From Gammaproteobacteria bacterium (GTDB lineage: Bacteria > Pseudomonadota > Gammaproteobacteria > Steroidobacterales > Rariloculaceae): a DNA stretch of 64,000 nt. How positions within the stretch are numbered: the stretch's first letter is position 1; the number at the start of each line of letters is the position of its first letter. The DNA is taken from NCBI GenBank assembly GCA_022826245.1, contig JAJDVG010000018.1:1-64000 (forward strand), in the 5' to 3' direction. Positions 7,195 to 20,268 of the stretch are shown here, in pieces. The notes below the pieces were generated by a model that was not told where the DNA came from, did no database searches, and saw nothing but the letters and a program-made list of their open reading frames with translations. The position numbers were made by a program, and so were the translations under genes.

Positions 7195-8637
7195 TCAGTC
7201 CGTTCGCGCGGACTCCGCCCAGGGCTCGCGGTTCGGCGGCCGCCGGTCCGGTGGAATGGACATCGGCCCGCCCAAACCCGTGGCCGTCGGTATCGGCGGG
7301 TCGTCCATGCCGACGACCGGCCCGCGCGGCAACGCCGCGACCTCGCCGATCAGGCGTTGGAGGACGTCAGGCTGCTCGGCCGCGAGATCGTTCTGCTCGG
7401 ACGGATCTTCCAGGATGCGAAACAGCGCATAGCGCGGCGCGTCCGGAGTCTCGCCCGGGGTCTGCACGAGTTTCCACTCGCCGGAGAAGTAGGCGATCGA
7501 GTATTGCTCGTGGTTGTGCCTCGCGAGCGCGATAGTGCGGTCCTCGACGGTCTCGCCGGAGGTCAATGCCGGCCATAGGTTGATGCCATCGAGAGGCTGC
7601 GGCCACTCGGCTTCGATCTCCGCGGCGGCCATGAACGTTGGCAGGAGATCCTCTACAGCGACCCTGCCGCCGTAGCGCGAGCCGGCTTCGAGCACACCGG
7701 GCAGCCACATGAGCGCCGGTACCCGGATGCCGCCTTCCCAGGGCGTACCCTTCATGTCGCGGAACGGGCCGTTGTCGGCGCCAAGCGTCTCTTCGCCGCC
7801 GTTGTCGCTCATGAACATGACGAGCGTGTCGTCGCTGAGCCCTGCGGCGTCGAGCGCCGCGAGGACCCGCGCGATGCCGCGGTCCAATTCGGTCACCATA
7901 GCGGCGAAGATACGGCGATCGAAGTCTCCGATGTCGTCGTACTCGGCGATGGCGTCGGCCGGCGCCTGCAGCGGCGAGTGGGGCGCATTGAACGCGACGT
8001 AGAGGAACAGCGGTACGTCCGCGTCGTGTTCCTGCACGAGCCGGACCGCTTCATCCGCGATCAGGTCCGTCGCGTAACCTTCTTCGTAGACGGTCGATCG
8101 GTTGCGTTGCCAGTCGACACCGCGCCAGATCGTATGCATCTCGTGATTGATGAAGCCGCCGAGATGGCCGTAGAAGTGGTCGAAGCCCCGGCTCTGTGGG
8201 TGGTGCAGGACGTGATGCGGGCCGAGGTGCCACTTGCCGACGGCAAGTGTCCGGTATCCGGCGTCCTTGAAGTACTCCGGGAGCAGTTTCTCGCTCAGCG
8301 GCAGTCCCGTGCTGAACCATGGCTCGAACGGGATGAGCACGCCGGTCCTGAGCGGCGACCGGCCCGTCATGAGCGCACTGCGCGTCGGCGAACACACCGG
8401 ATGCGCGTAGAAGCGATCGAGGACGACGCCCTCCTCGGCGAGCCTGTCGATCGTCGGGGTCCTGATCTCGCTGCCGTGATAGCCGACATCGTTCCAGCCG
8501 AGGTCGTCGGCGATGAAGAGGACGACGTTGGTCACGGCATGGGCCGGCAGGCAGGCAAACGTGAGGACGCCGATCAGTGCAGCGAACTGGCTTGCGCAAC
8601 GGTGCGTGCGCCGGTGCTGGTTCAGGATGTTTACCAT
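7195..8637 (-). CDS. Type I sulfatase (arylsulfatase family), secreted
   Basis: 480 residues with a signal peptide ending near LPAHA (34). The metal-binding start is NVVLFIADDLGWNDVGYHG. The sulfatase signature CSPTRSALMTGR begins at Cys82, which would be converted to formylglycine. Later GKWHLG, the metal-binding MFMSDNGGE and a C-terminal region with EDPSEQNDLAAEQPD are all usual for S1 sulfatases. It removes sulfate esters, probably from a sulfated polysaccharide or aryl sulfate; the exact subfamily is not determined. No formylglycine-generating enzyme or second polysaccharide gene is adjacent. The gene ends about 57 bases before brnT. Confidence 0.9.
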   Translation of the reverse strand: MVNILNQHRRTHRCASQFAALIGVLTFACLPAHAVTNVVLFIADDLGWNDVGYHGSEIRTPTIDRLAEEGVVLDRFYAHPVCSPTRSALMTGRSPLRTGVLIPFEPWFSTGLPLSEKLLPEYFKDAGYRTLAVGKWHLGPHHVLHHPQSRGFDHFYGHLGGFINHEMHTIWRGVDWQRNRSTVYEEGYATDLIADEAVRLVQEHDADVPLFLYVAFNAPHSPLQAPADAIAEYDDIGDFDRRIFAAMVTELDRGIARVLAALDAAGLSDDTLVMFMSDNGGEETLGADNGPFRDMKGTPWEGGIRVPALMWLPGVLEAGSRYGGRVAVEDLLPTFMAAAEIEAEWPQPLDGINLWPALTSGETVEDRTIALARHNHEQYSIAYFSGEWKLVQTPGETPDAPRYALFRILEDPSEQNDLAAEQPDVLQRLIGEVAALPRGPVVGMDDPPIPTATGLGGPMSIPPDRRPPNREPWAESARTD

Positions 8638-8758
8638 GCCGCGTATCCTCTTGTGTCGATGCTGCCGTCCGGCGATGCGCCGATTTTACAGGCCACGCCG
8701 CGGTCAGGCACTTGCATGCCCATCACCGCCACGGATTCCAAAGCGGTAATCGCAAGGT

Positions 8759-8839
8759 GAGTCGCACCAGGCGTCGCTGGCAACACGTGGCAAGTGCATC
8801 CCTGTACGCGAGGGTTTCAGGCGACCCGTGGTGCGACTC
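8759..8839. repeat. Hairpin repeat, copy A
   Basis: The arms GAGTCGCACCA (8759-8769) and TGGTGCGACTC (8829-8839) are perfect complements. The interior contains GTCGCTGG, a GTGCATCCCTGTACGCGAGGG block and a partly paired TCAGGCGACC. Wording and order resemble the longer hairpin at 14640-14744 (GCATCC, CGCGAGGGT.TCA.GCGACC). This copy lies in the 328-base divergent gap between the sulfatase (start 8637) and the outer membrane channel gene (start 8966). Apart from the repeat, no convincing promoter is seen in that gap. Confidence 0.6.
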
Positions 8840-8965
8840 CCGGTGACGGGAATGCGCGGCCGGCGATTTGTGCGCACTTGCGTTCCTGTGGTATTGCTGC
8901 CCTGTTTCCGGTTGGTCGGGTTGGCGACGGCCGCGGCTGGCCGCGAGCTCTCGGAGTTTGGTGCC

Positions 8966-10254
8966 ATGCGGTGTTTGAACGCGATTGGACTGGGGGCGTG
9001 CATCTGGGTGGCGATGTCCGTCACTTCAGCCCTTGCCCAGGACGACGGATCGTCGAATCTGCCTGAGCTGACGCTTGAGGAAGCGCTGGTCAGGACCGTT
9101 TCGTCCAATCCCGGCCTCGTTGCTGTCGGCTTCCAGATCGATGCGGCCGAGGGGCGACTCACTCAGGCTCAGATCCCGCCTGGTCCCGAGCTTGACGTGG
9201 CGCTGCAGGACTTGCTCGGCCGGGACGTCCACCGGGGCGTCAGAAGCGCCGAGGCGACGGTATCCGTCGCCTGGATCCTCGAGCGCGGCCTTCGCGAGCG
9301 GCGAGTCTCGGCGGCGCGGGCCGGTGTCGCACTGAGTAACGTCGATGCCGACATTGCGCGGCTCGATGCTGCCGCGGAGACGGCTCGACGCGTCCTGGCA
9401 TGTCTGGCCTTCCAGGATCGGCTCGGCAACGCCCTGGAGGCTGTTCGATTGGCCGAAGAGACCGTCGCAGCGGTTCGGGAACGGGTGACCGCCGGCAGCG
9501 CGCTCGAAGCTGAGCTTGCGCGGGCGGAAGCGGGGCATGCGCGAGCGGCGCTCAACCAGGAAAACTACGAACATGAACTCTTGTCAGCGTACCACCGCCT
9601 GAGCGCGCAGTGGGGCGAGACGGTGCCGGACTTCGCGGCCGTGGCTGGCGATGTCGCGGCGCTGCCGCTCATCGAACCGTTCGAGGCCTTGCTCGCCCGC
9701 GCCGAAGGCAACCCCGAGCTTGCGAGGTATATGTCCACGAGACGGCTTGCCGAGGCTGAGCTCAGGGTCGCGGAGGCCCAGAGCCGTCCTGACTGGCGCG
9801 CATCGGCGGGTCTGCGGCGCCTCGAAGCTACCGACGAGATCGTGCTGGTCGGAACGCTCGCCATACCCTTGCGGACCAGTGGGCGGAACCTCGGACGCGT
9901 CGCCGAAGCCCGCGCCGATATCGCGCGCACCGAGGCGGAAGCTGCGGCGACCCGGATTGAAATCGAGACTGCGCTCTTCGTGCTCCACCAGGAACTCAAT
10001 CACAACCTGCAACTTGCCGCGGGCTTGCGCGACGAGGTCATACCGCGCCTGGAAACGGCCCTTGCCGATACGCGACGGGCCTACGAGCTTGGCCGCTACG
10101 GCTATTTCGAATGGAGCGTGGTGCAGGGCGAACTGCTACAGGCCAACAACGATCTTCTCGAGGCCAGCATTGCCGCGCATGAGGTCGTCATCGAGATCGA
10201 GCGCCTGACCGGCGTTCAGGCTGCGCTGCCGCCAGAGGCGCAAAGAGGCGCCCC

Positions 10255-10258
<4 letters not shown>
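8966..10258 (+). CDS. TolC-family outer membrane channel of a metal RND efflux system
   Basis: 430 residues from an ATG at 8966, with CGGAG nine bases upstream; an in-frame start at 8828 would add a poor leader that overlaps the repeat. A signal peptide ends near TSALAQ. The body has two long-helix halves typical of OEP proteins: LTLEEALVRTVSSNPGL near the mature N-terminus, then alpha-helical hairpins rich in Ala, Glu and Arg. The pattern ALADTRRAYELGRYGYFEWSVVQ lies near the end. It is CzcC-like: trimeric, it connects the periplasmic adaptor to the outside. It overlaps the adaptor gene by four bases (ATGA). Confidence 0.88.
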
Positions 10259-14611
<4,353 letters not shown>

Positions 14612-14639
14612 CGCGCATGTTTCTTCGCGGGTTTGCGGG

Positions 14640-14744
14640 GAGTTACGCTACCGGTCGCTTGAGACACGCCGTGAATGCATCCATGTAGGCTCCGCGCGCG
14701 CATCCCTGCGCGCGAGGGTCTCAAGCGACCGGTAGCGCTAATCC
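14640..14744. repeat. Hairpin repeat, copy B (longest), between convergent genes
   Basis: Perfect 19-base arms GCTACCGGTCGCTTGAGAC (14647-14665) and its complement (14718-14736) enclose GCATCCATGTAGGCTC and an inner hairpin CGCGCGC-ATCCCT-GCGCGCG. It lies between the convergent pump (stop 14611) and dehydrogenase (stop 14872) genes. There it could end transcription from both sides or protect the mRNA ends. It lacks a T-tract. The wording is shared with copies at 8759 and 38069, so it is a dispersed element and not an ordinary terminator. Confidence 0.75.
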
Positions 14745-14871
14745 CCTTGACGTCTGCGCGGGCCAGGGATCGGAAAAGTCCGCGGCGACGCGGTCAGATG
14801 GGCACGGTTGCGGCCCGTGGTGCGCGCGTCGCGTTGTTGCGAATCCGCCGGAACGACCCGAAATCCGCGTA

Positions 14872-16002
14872 TTACTCGGGCGCGGTGAGCTTGAGCAGGT
14901 AGCCGTTGCCGCCGCGGCCGGGGCGACCGTCCTCGAGCAGCCACAGCGCGCCGTCGGGTCCCTGTTCGACGGCCCGGATGCGGCGGCCCATGTCGAATCG
15001 CTGCACTTCGCGCGCCGTGTCGCCGTCGATCTCGACGCGAATGAGGGCTTCGGAGGACAGCCCGCCGATGAACGCGTTGCCCTGCCAGTCGGGGAACTCG
15101 CTGCCGCTGTAGAACATCAGGCTCGACGGCGAGATTGCCGGAACCCAGTACGCTGCCGGGGCCGCAAACTCGGGTCGCGTATGGTGGTCGGGTATGTCGC
15201 GGCCGTCGTAGTGGTCGCCGTTGGAGACGATCGGGTAGCCGTAGTTTGCGCCACGCTCCACGAGGTTGAGTTCGTCGCCGTGGGCCGGACCCATTTCGAC
15301 GTCCCAGAGTTGGCCTGACGCATCGAACGCGAGCCCCAGGGGGTTGCGGTGACCGAGCGACCAGATTTCGGCCGTGACCCCGCCGTGCTCGGTGAATGGG
15401 TTGTCGGCGGGTACGGAGCCGTCGTCGTTGACGCGAACGACCTTGCCCATGGTCGATTGCATGTCCTGCGCCGGGTCGAACTTCTGCCGATCGCCGGAGC
15501 TGATCCAGAGATAACCGTCCGGTCCGAAGGCGATCCTGTGCCCGAAATGGCCTTGACCGCTGACCTTCGGGACCTGACGCCAGATCACCTCGAGGTCCGT
15601 GAGCGTACCGCCAGCCTCCCTCAGATTCAGGCGGGCGCGTGCCACCGCAGCGCCGCTCATGCCGCGTTCGCCGGCCTCGGCGTAGCTGAGGTAGAGAAGA
15701 TCGTTGGCCTCGAAGTCGGGGTGCAGCACGATGTCGCCGAACCCGCCCTGGCCGCCGAAGCTGACCTCGGGTACGCCGCTGATGTCGCCGGCGGCGCCAT
15801 CGGCGCCGACGAGCTTGAGTTCGCCGCGGCCTTCGCTGACGAGCAGCCGGCGGTCGGGCAGAAACTCCAGCGCCCAGGGCGTTTCGAACTGTCCGACGGT
15901 CGTGACGTCGAACTCGGTATGTTGTGCGTCGAGCGTACCGCCCGAACAGGCGAACAGGGCGAGTACGGACGTGCTGAGCAGTGTCTTGAATTTTGCGGGC
16001 AT
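14872..16002 (-). CDS. PQQ-type soluble sugar dehydrogenase (glucose/sorbosone dehydrogenase family), lipoprotein
   Basis: 376 residues. The ATG at 16002 has a strong GGAGG leader. A signal with LALFAC suggests a lipid-anchored Cys near residue 19. Six-bladed propeller motifs follow: [71 protein letters not shown], and the [16 protein letters not shown] block with the family's catalytic-type His and calcium-binding region. It oxidises the anomeric carbon of sugars with PQQ and passes electrons to a periplasmic carrier. No PQQ synthesis genes are in the window. A second family member is at 61275. Confidence 0.87.
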   Translation of the reverse strand: MPAKFKTLLSTSVLALFACSGGTLDAQHTEFDVTTVGQFETPWALEFLPDRRLLVSEGRGELKLVGADGAAGDISGVPEVSFGGQGGFGDIVLHPDFEANDLLYLSYAEAGERGMSGAAVARARLNLREAGGTLTDLEVIWRQVPKVSGQGHFGHRIAFGPDGYLWISSGDRQKFDPAQDMQSTMGKVVRVNDDGSVPADNPFTEHGGVTAEIWSLGHRNPLGLAFDASGQLWDVEMGPAHGDELNLVERGANYGYPIVSNGDHYDGRDIPDHHTRPEFAAPAAYWVPAISPSSLMFYSGSEFPDWQGNAFIGGLSSEALIRVEIDGDTAREVQRFDMGRRIRAVEQGPDGALWLLEDGRPGRGGNGYLLKLTAPE

Positions 16003-16083
16003 TCTTTGACCCTCCGAAATCCCGAAACGATTGGCTGCGACAAGGCTGCGGCCGGCGCCGCGCCGGCAAAGTATATACGCGCA

Positions 16084-16104
16084 GGAGCCTGGGCCGCAGG
16101 CTCC
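16084..16104. repeat. Short perfect hairpin between divergent genes
   Basis: GGAGCCTG (16084-16091), loop GGCCG, CAGGCTCC (16097-16104). It sits between the divergent sugar dehydrogenase (start 16002) and flavoprotein (start 16180). It has no T-tract and no upstream gene to terminate, so it might be an operator or a structure in the 5' leader. Confidence 0.4.
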
Positions 16105-16179
16105 CTGGTTCCACGGCTTCGATTTTGACGAGCGAGCCATGCTGAGCGACACTGCACGCACCAAGAAAGGGAGGCAGTC

Positions 16180-17817
16180 ATGGCCGTACCTCCGGGCGTG
16201 AGCGAACGCGACTTCGATCGGGCATTGCGCGAGTTCGAGAACGCGGTCGGCGAACAATGGGTATTTGCGAGCGACGAGGACGTAGACCTCTATCGCGACG
16301 CCTACTCGATATACAAGGGAGATCCCGAGGATCGTACCGCCGCCGCGGCGGTTGCGCCGTATACGGTCGAGGAAGTCCAGGCGGTCGTGCGCACGGCCAA
16401 CCGCTACCGCATTCCGATCTATCCGATCTCCACGGGCAAGAACCTCGGCTACGGTGGCTCGGCGCCGAATCTCTCCGGCAGCGTCGTGCTGGATCTCAAA
16501 CGCATGAACCGGATCCTCGAGATCAGCGAACGCAACGCTTCCGTACTCGTCGAGCCCGGTGTCAGCTATTTCGATCTTTACCGCTACATCCAGGAGCGAG
16601 GGCTCAAGCTCTGGGTCGATGTCCCGGATCCGGGATGGGGCAGCCTGATCGGCAATGCCGTGGATCACGGCGGCGGTTACACGCAGCCCCAGTTTCGCAA
16701 CCATTTCGACGCGCATTGCGGCATGGAGATCGTGCTGCCGGACGGCGATCTGCTGCGCACGGGCATGGGCGCGCTGCCCGGCAGCGAATCCTGGCAGCAG
16801 TACAAGTTCGGCGCCGGGCCGTGGATCGATGGCCTGTTCTCTCAGTCGAACTACGGGGTCGTAACGAAGATGGGGTTCTGGCTCATGCCGGAGCCGGACG
16901 CCTACCTGACCGGCACCGTGCACGTGCCGAAACACGACGACCTGATCCCGCTCGTCGACATTCTGAACTTTCTCGAGAACACGGGCGTCGTCAACGGAAT
17001 GCCGCGGCTCGGTTCGATGGTCGGGGGAGGCAGGTTGCAATCGGAGCCCGAGCTGCAGGCGCTGCTGGCGCGCGGCGCGTCGACCGCGGAACTCGAGGAG
17101 TACGCTGCCGTAGCCGGCCGCGGTTACTGGAGCTGCACGGTCAAGTTCTACGGTCCCGAGAAGGCGATTGCGGCGAACTGGGAATACGCTCGGGAAAAGT
17201 TCTCGGCGATCCCGGGGGCGACGTTCGTGGACGGCGAGTCGTACCGGTTCCCGTTGACCGCCGAACAGATCGAGGACATCACCCGCGGTCAGGCGGACGG
17301 TACGGGCGACAGCGCGCTGCCGGATTTCGGCGTGCCGAGTCTCGTGACGTTCTCGGCCGGCGCACGCAGCGAGACGAACCCGAACCCGAGCTCGGGGCAT
17401 GTCTGGTTCTCGCCGATCATTCCGCGCAGCGGGGAAGCGATCATCGAGGCCAACCGCGTCTTTGCCGAGGCGGCCGGCGAACTCGGGCTCCCCGTGGCGG
17501 CAGCGGGATTCAGCCTGCCGGCGACCTACTGGAATCGATCGTTCATGTATCTCTACGGGTTTCCGATCAGCGAAGATCCCGAGGCCAATCGCAGGACGCG
17601 AGAGGTGTTCGAACGCCTCGTTCGAATCGCGGCCGAGCACGGCTGGGGCGAATATCGCACGGCGCCAGCGTTTCAGGATACGGTGGCCGACACGTACTCG
17701 TTCAACGACCATGCGCTCAGACGCTTCAACGAGCGACTGAAGGACGCGATCGACCCGAACGGTATCGTCGCGGCAGGCCGCTACGGCATCTGGCCCAGGC
17801 ACATGCGGGGGGCATGA
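16180..17817 (+). CDS. FAD-dependent 4-alkylphenol dehydrogenase flavoprotein (p-cresol methylhydroxylase / vanillyl-alcohol oxidase family)
   Basis: 545 residues, cytoplasmic-looking N-terminus. The FAD domain shows [16 protein letters not shown] and [20 protein letters not shown]; the substrate and cap domain ends with [23 protein letters not shown] and [25 protein letters not shown], the usual ending of the VAO/PCMH family. Such enzymes oxidise para-alkylphenols or aromatic alcohols. The next gene encodes a small cytochrome c and overlaps by four bases (ATGA), so this is the cytochrome-linked dehydrogenase type and not an oxidase. The substrate is unknown: p-cresol, 4-ethylphenol, eugenol-like or lignin-derived phenols are candidates. 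The covalent-flavin residue was not identified with certainty. Confidence 0.88.
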   Translation: MAVPPGVSERDFDRALREFENAVGEQWVFASDEDVDLYRDAYSIYKGDPEDRTAAAAVAPYTVEEVQAVVRTANRYRIPIYPISTGKNLGYGGSAPNLSGSVVLDLKRMNRILEISERNASVLVEPGVSYFDLYRYIQERGLKLWVDVPDPGWGSLIGNAVDHGGGYTQPQFRNHFDAHCGMEIVLPDGDLLRTGMGALPGSESWQQYKFGAGPWIDGLFSQSNYGVVTKMGFWLMPEPDAYLTGTVHVPKHDDLIPLVDILNFLENTGVVNGMPRLGSMVGGGRLQSEPELQALLARGASTAELEEYAAVAGRGYWSCTVKFYGPEKAIAANWEYAREKFSAIPGATFVDGESYRFPLTAEQIEDITRGQADGTGDSALPDFGVPSLVTFSAGARSETNPNPSSGHVWFSPIIPRSGEAIIEANRVFAEAAGELGLPVAAAGFSLPATYWNRSFMYLYGFPISEDPEANRRTREVFERLVRIAAEHGWGEYRTAPAFQDTVADTYSFNDHALRRFNERLKDAIDPNGIVAAGRYGIWPRHMRGA

Positions 17818-18158
17818 TCGTGTCGCGAACGCTTTTGTTGTCCGGCGCGCTGGCGCTGATTTTGGCTGGCTGGACAAGCGCGGCGAGCGCGCAGGACGCC
17901 GTCGAGCAGCGCGGCAAGGAAGTCTTTGACTATTGGTGCGATGCCTGCCACGGGGACGGGCCGGGCAGGCCGGGTACGGCGGCGCTCGAAGCGCTCTACA
18001 ACGGTGAAAAACCGGCATTGATCGAGGACCGCGACGACCTTCTGCCCGAACTCACGCGGGCGTTCGTCCGCGACGGTATTTCGGTCATGCCGTTCTTCCG
18101 CAAGACCGAGATCAGCGACGCCGATCTCGATGCGCTCGCGGCCTATCTCGCGCCCTGA
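17814..18158 (+). CDS. Small c-type cytochrome, partner of the flavoprotein
   Basis: 114 residues from an ATG overlapping the flavoprotein stop. The signal peptide ends at SAASAQ (27), so it acts in the periplasm. The haem motif is CDACH at residues 42-46, and a distal Met is likely in VMPFFRK. Size and position match the cytochrome subunit (PchC-like) of p-cresol methylhydroxylase, which accepts electrons from FAD and passes them to the respiratory chain. The flavoprotein has no visible signal, so in such systems it is thought to be exported with the cytochrome or by another route. Confidence 0.88.
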   Translation: MIVSRTLLLSGALALILAGWTSAASAQDAVEQRGKEVFDYWCDACHGDGPGRPGTAALEALYNGEKPALIEDRDDLLPELTRAFVRDGISVMPFFRKTEISDADLDALAAYLAP

Positions 18159-18215
18159 CGCCGGTCGACCGGAAAACGCGCCGTTACGCCGGGTGATCGG
18201 CAACAGGGAGCCACG

Positions 18216-19640
18216 ATGAAACAACTGCTTGTCACGGCCGTGCTTGCACTGATGCCATTCGCGCTTGCAGCACAGGACAGCGACCGGCCGGACATACTGT
18301 TCATTGCCGTCGACGACCTCAATGACTGGGTCGGAGTGTTCGGCGGCAATCCCCAGGCGAAGACGCCGAACATGGACCGGCTGGCTGCGCGCGGCATCAT
18401 GTTCGCCAACGCACATTCGCCGTCGGTGATCTGCAATCCCTCGCGCACGGCGTTGCTGACGGGCCTGAGGCCATCGACCAGTGGCGTCTATGACAACGAT
18501 CCCGACTGGCGCGAGGAGGAGGTGTTCGCCGGTCTGCCGACGCTGCCAAGGCATTTTCGCGATAACGGCTACCGGACGTTCGGCGCCGGCAAGCTGTTTC
18601 ATGCCCACACATTCGGCGGTACGAGTTCGCATGAGGGTCTGAACGACACGACCGCCTGGGATGCGTTTCATCCTTCGCTGACGCGGCAGCTTCCCGACGA
18701 GATTCGACCGCCGTTCCCGCCGGCCAACGGCAGTCCGCTCGGTACGGCCTTCGATTGGTCGGTCGTCGTCGCCGACGACATGGCGCTCGGCGACGGGCAG
18801 GTCACGGCATGGATCGAACGTCAGCTCGGCGCGGAGACCGGATCGCCAAGATTCATCGCGGCCGGCATCTACCGCCCGCATTTGCCCTGGTATGTGCCGC
18901 AGAAGTATTTCGACATGCACCCGCTCGAGGATATCGTGCTGCCGGAAACGATCCCTGACGATCTGGAGGACGTGCCGGAGATCGCCCGCGCCAGCTACCT
19001 CGATTCGACCGAATGGCACGACTGGATCGAGGAATCGGGCAGGTGGGCGGAGGCCGTGCAGGCTTATCTCGCGAGCACGAGCTACGCCGACGCGATGGTC
19101 GGGCGCCTGCTCGATGCGCTCGACAGCAGCGGTCGCGCCGGGAACACGATCATCGTGCTCTGGAGCGACCACGGCTATCACCTGGGCGAGAAGGAACGCT
19201 GGCGCAAGATGACGCTGTGGGAAGAATCGACGCGCGTGCCGTTGATCATCGTTGCCCCGGGCGTATCGACGCCGGGCACACGCAGCGAGGAAGCGGTGTC
19301 CCTCATGGACCTGTATCCGACGCTCGCGGAGCTTGCCGGGCTCGAGACGCCCGGCCACGTCGAGGGTCAGAGCCTCGTCCCGCTGATTCGCAATCCCGAT
19401 GCCGTGCGCGATGAGCCGGCGCTGACAACGTTCTTCTACAACTACCACTCGGTGCGAACCGAACGTTACCGATACACGCGTTACGCGGACGGTTCCGAAG
19501 AACTCTACGATCACGAGACCGATCCGAACGAGTGGGAAAACCTTGCGGACCGTTCACGTTACGACGAGCTCAAGGCCGAGCTCGCCCGCTGGATACCGGC
19601 GGTCAACGCCGAATCGTTGTCCGAGAGTCCCGGCCCGTAG
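18216..19640 (+). CDS. Type I sulfatase, iduronate-sulfatase-like, secreted
   Basis: 474 residues with a signal ending at ALAAQ (20). The start DRPDILFIAVDDLNDWVGVFGG and the signature CNPSRTALLTGLRPS (Cys73) mark an S1 sulfatase with serine in the CxPSR core. Further motifs are GAGKLFH, IVLWSDHGYHLGEKERW and the C-terminal TRYADGSEELYDHETDPNEWENL. This pattern is typical of the iduronate-2-sulfatase branch common in marine polysaccharide degraders. The substrate is unknown. It follows the cytochrome gene by 57 bases and is followed by the hemerythrin gene after 27 bases. Confidence 0.9.
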   Translation: MKQLLVTAVLALMPFALAAQDSDRPDILFIAVDDLNDWVGVFGGNPQAKTPNMDRLAARGIMFANAHSPSVICNPSRTALLTGLRPSTSGVYDNDPDWREEEVFAGLPTLPRHFRDNGYRTFGAGKLFHAHTFGGTSSHEGLNDTTAWDAFHPSLTRQLPDEIRPPFPPANGSPLGTAFDWSVVVADDMALGDGQVTAWIERQLGAETGSPRFIAAGIYRPHLPWYVPQKYFDMHPLEDIVLPETIPDDLEDVPEIARASYLDSTEWHDWIEESGRWAEAVQAYLASTSYADAMVGRLLDALDSSGRAGNTIIVLWSDHGYHLGEKERWRKMTLWEESTRVPLIIVAPGVSTPGTRSEEAVSLMDLYPTLAELAGLETPGHVEGQSLVPLIRNPDAVRDEPALTTFFYNYHSVRTERYRYTRYADGSEELYDHETDPNEWENLADRSRYDELKAELARWIPAVNAESLSESPGP

Positions 19641-19667
19641 CCGCGGCGTTTCCCGGAGATCAGGGAC

Positions 19668-20219
19668 TTGGCAGGGATCATCGACGATCTGCACCAGGAT
19701 CACATCAACGCCGCGCGCGTGCTGAAGATCGCCGAGCGAGCGCTCGTTTCGATCAAGCGGGGCGAGAGCGTGGACTTCGCCCTGCTCGAAGATGCCATGC
19801 GCTATATCACCGGGTACTCCGACACCTGCCATCATCCGCTCGAGGATGTCGTGTTCCTCCACCTCAGGAAGCGGGCTCCGCAGATGGCGGATGAAATCGA
19901 CGCCATCGCTGCCGAACATGAATCGATCATCGGCAAGGGCAAGCGATTCCTCGATTCGGTCGTCGCTGTCGGCGAGGACGCCTTCGTGTCGAGAGACGAC
20001 CTGGTCCGGATCGGGCGCGCGTACGTCGAGACGCTGTGGAAACACATGAGTATCGAGGAAGCGAGCCTGTTCCCCGCCGCGGCAACGGTGCTGGACCAGT
20101 CGGATTGGGACAGTGTGCGGCAACAATTCGACTACGGGCCCGATCCCCTGTTCGGTACCGCGATCGATCAGGACTACGAACGACTCTGGAAGCTCATTCA
20201 GCTTCATGACCCGGGCTGA
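19668..20219 (+). CDS. Hemerythrin/HHE domain protein
   Basis: 183 residues from a TTG start at 19668 with GGAG and CAGGGA just upstream. Iron-ligand-type residues are seen in IIDDLHQDHIN, SDTCHHPLEDVVFLHL, AIAAEHESII and TLWKHMSIEEASLFP, the H/HxxxE pattern of the four-helix hemerythrin-like fold that binds a di-iron centre. It has no signal peptide and is cytoplasmic. Members bind oxygen or nitric oxide or help repair iron-sulfur centres; which applies here is unknown. It sits directly before the DUF3604-foldase-HupE operon (gap about 50 bases) and may be its first gene. Confidence 0.85.
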   Translation: MAGIIDDLHQDHINAARVLKIAERALVSIKRGESVDFALLEDAMRYITGYSDTCHHPLEDVVFLHLRKRAPQMADEIDAIAAEHESIIGKGKRFLDSVVAVGEDAFVSRDDLVRIGRAYVETLWKHMSIEEASLFPAAATVLDQSDWDSVRQQFDYGPDPLFGTAIDQDYERLWKLIQLHDPG

Positions 20220-20268
20220 AGATACCGGGCCGACGGCGGTTTTGCCCGCCTGGTCGCGAGACAGTAAG

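Noticed and set aside
14640-14744. CRISPR array or integron attachment site
   Set aside because: There is a single large inverted repeat and no regularly spaced direct repeats, integrase or cas gene.
16084-16104. Hairpin read as a transcription terminator
   Set aside because: It lies between two divergent starts, where no transcript would end, and has no T-run.
14872-18018. 1048-codon minus-strand frame covering the PCMH flavoprotein
   Set aside because: Its C-terminal 376 codons are the real dehydrogenase. The upstream extension is antisense to the flavoprotein, and a good ribosome site marks the start at 16002.
16257-18158. 633-codon plus-strand frame shifted relative to the flavoprotein
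   Set aside because: The true flavoprotein uses another frame. Only the final 114 codons (from 17814) encode the cytochrome, with its own start and signal peptide.
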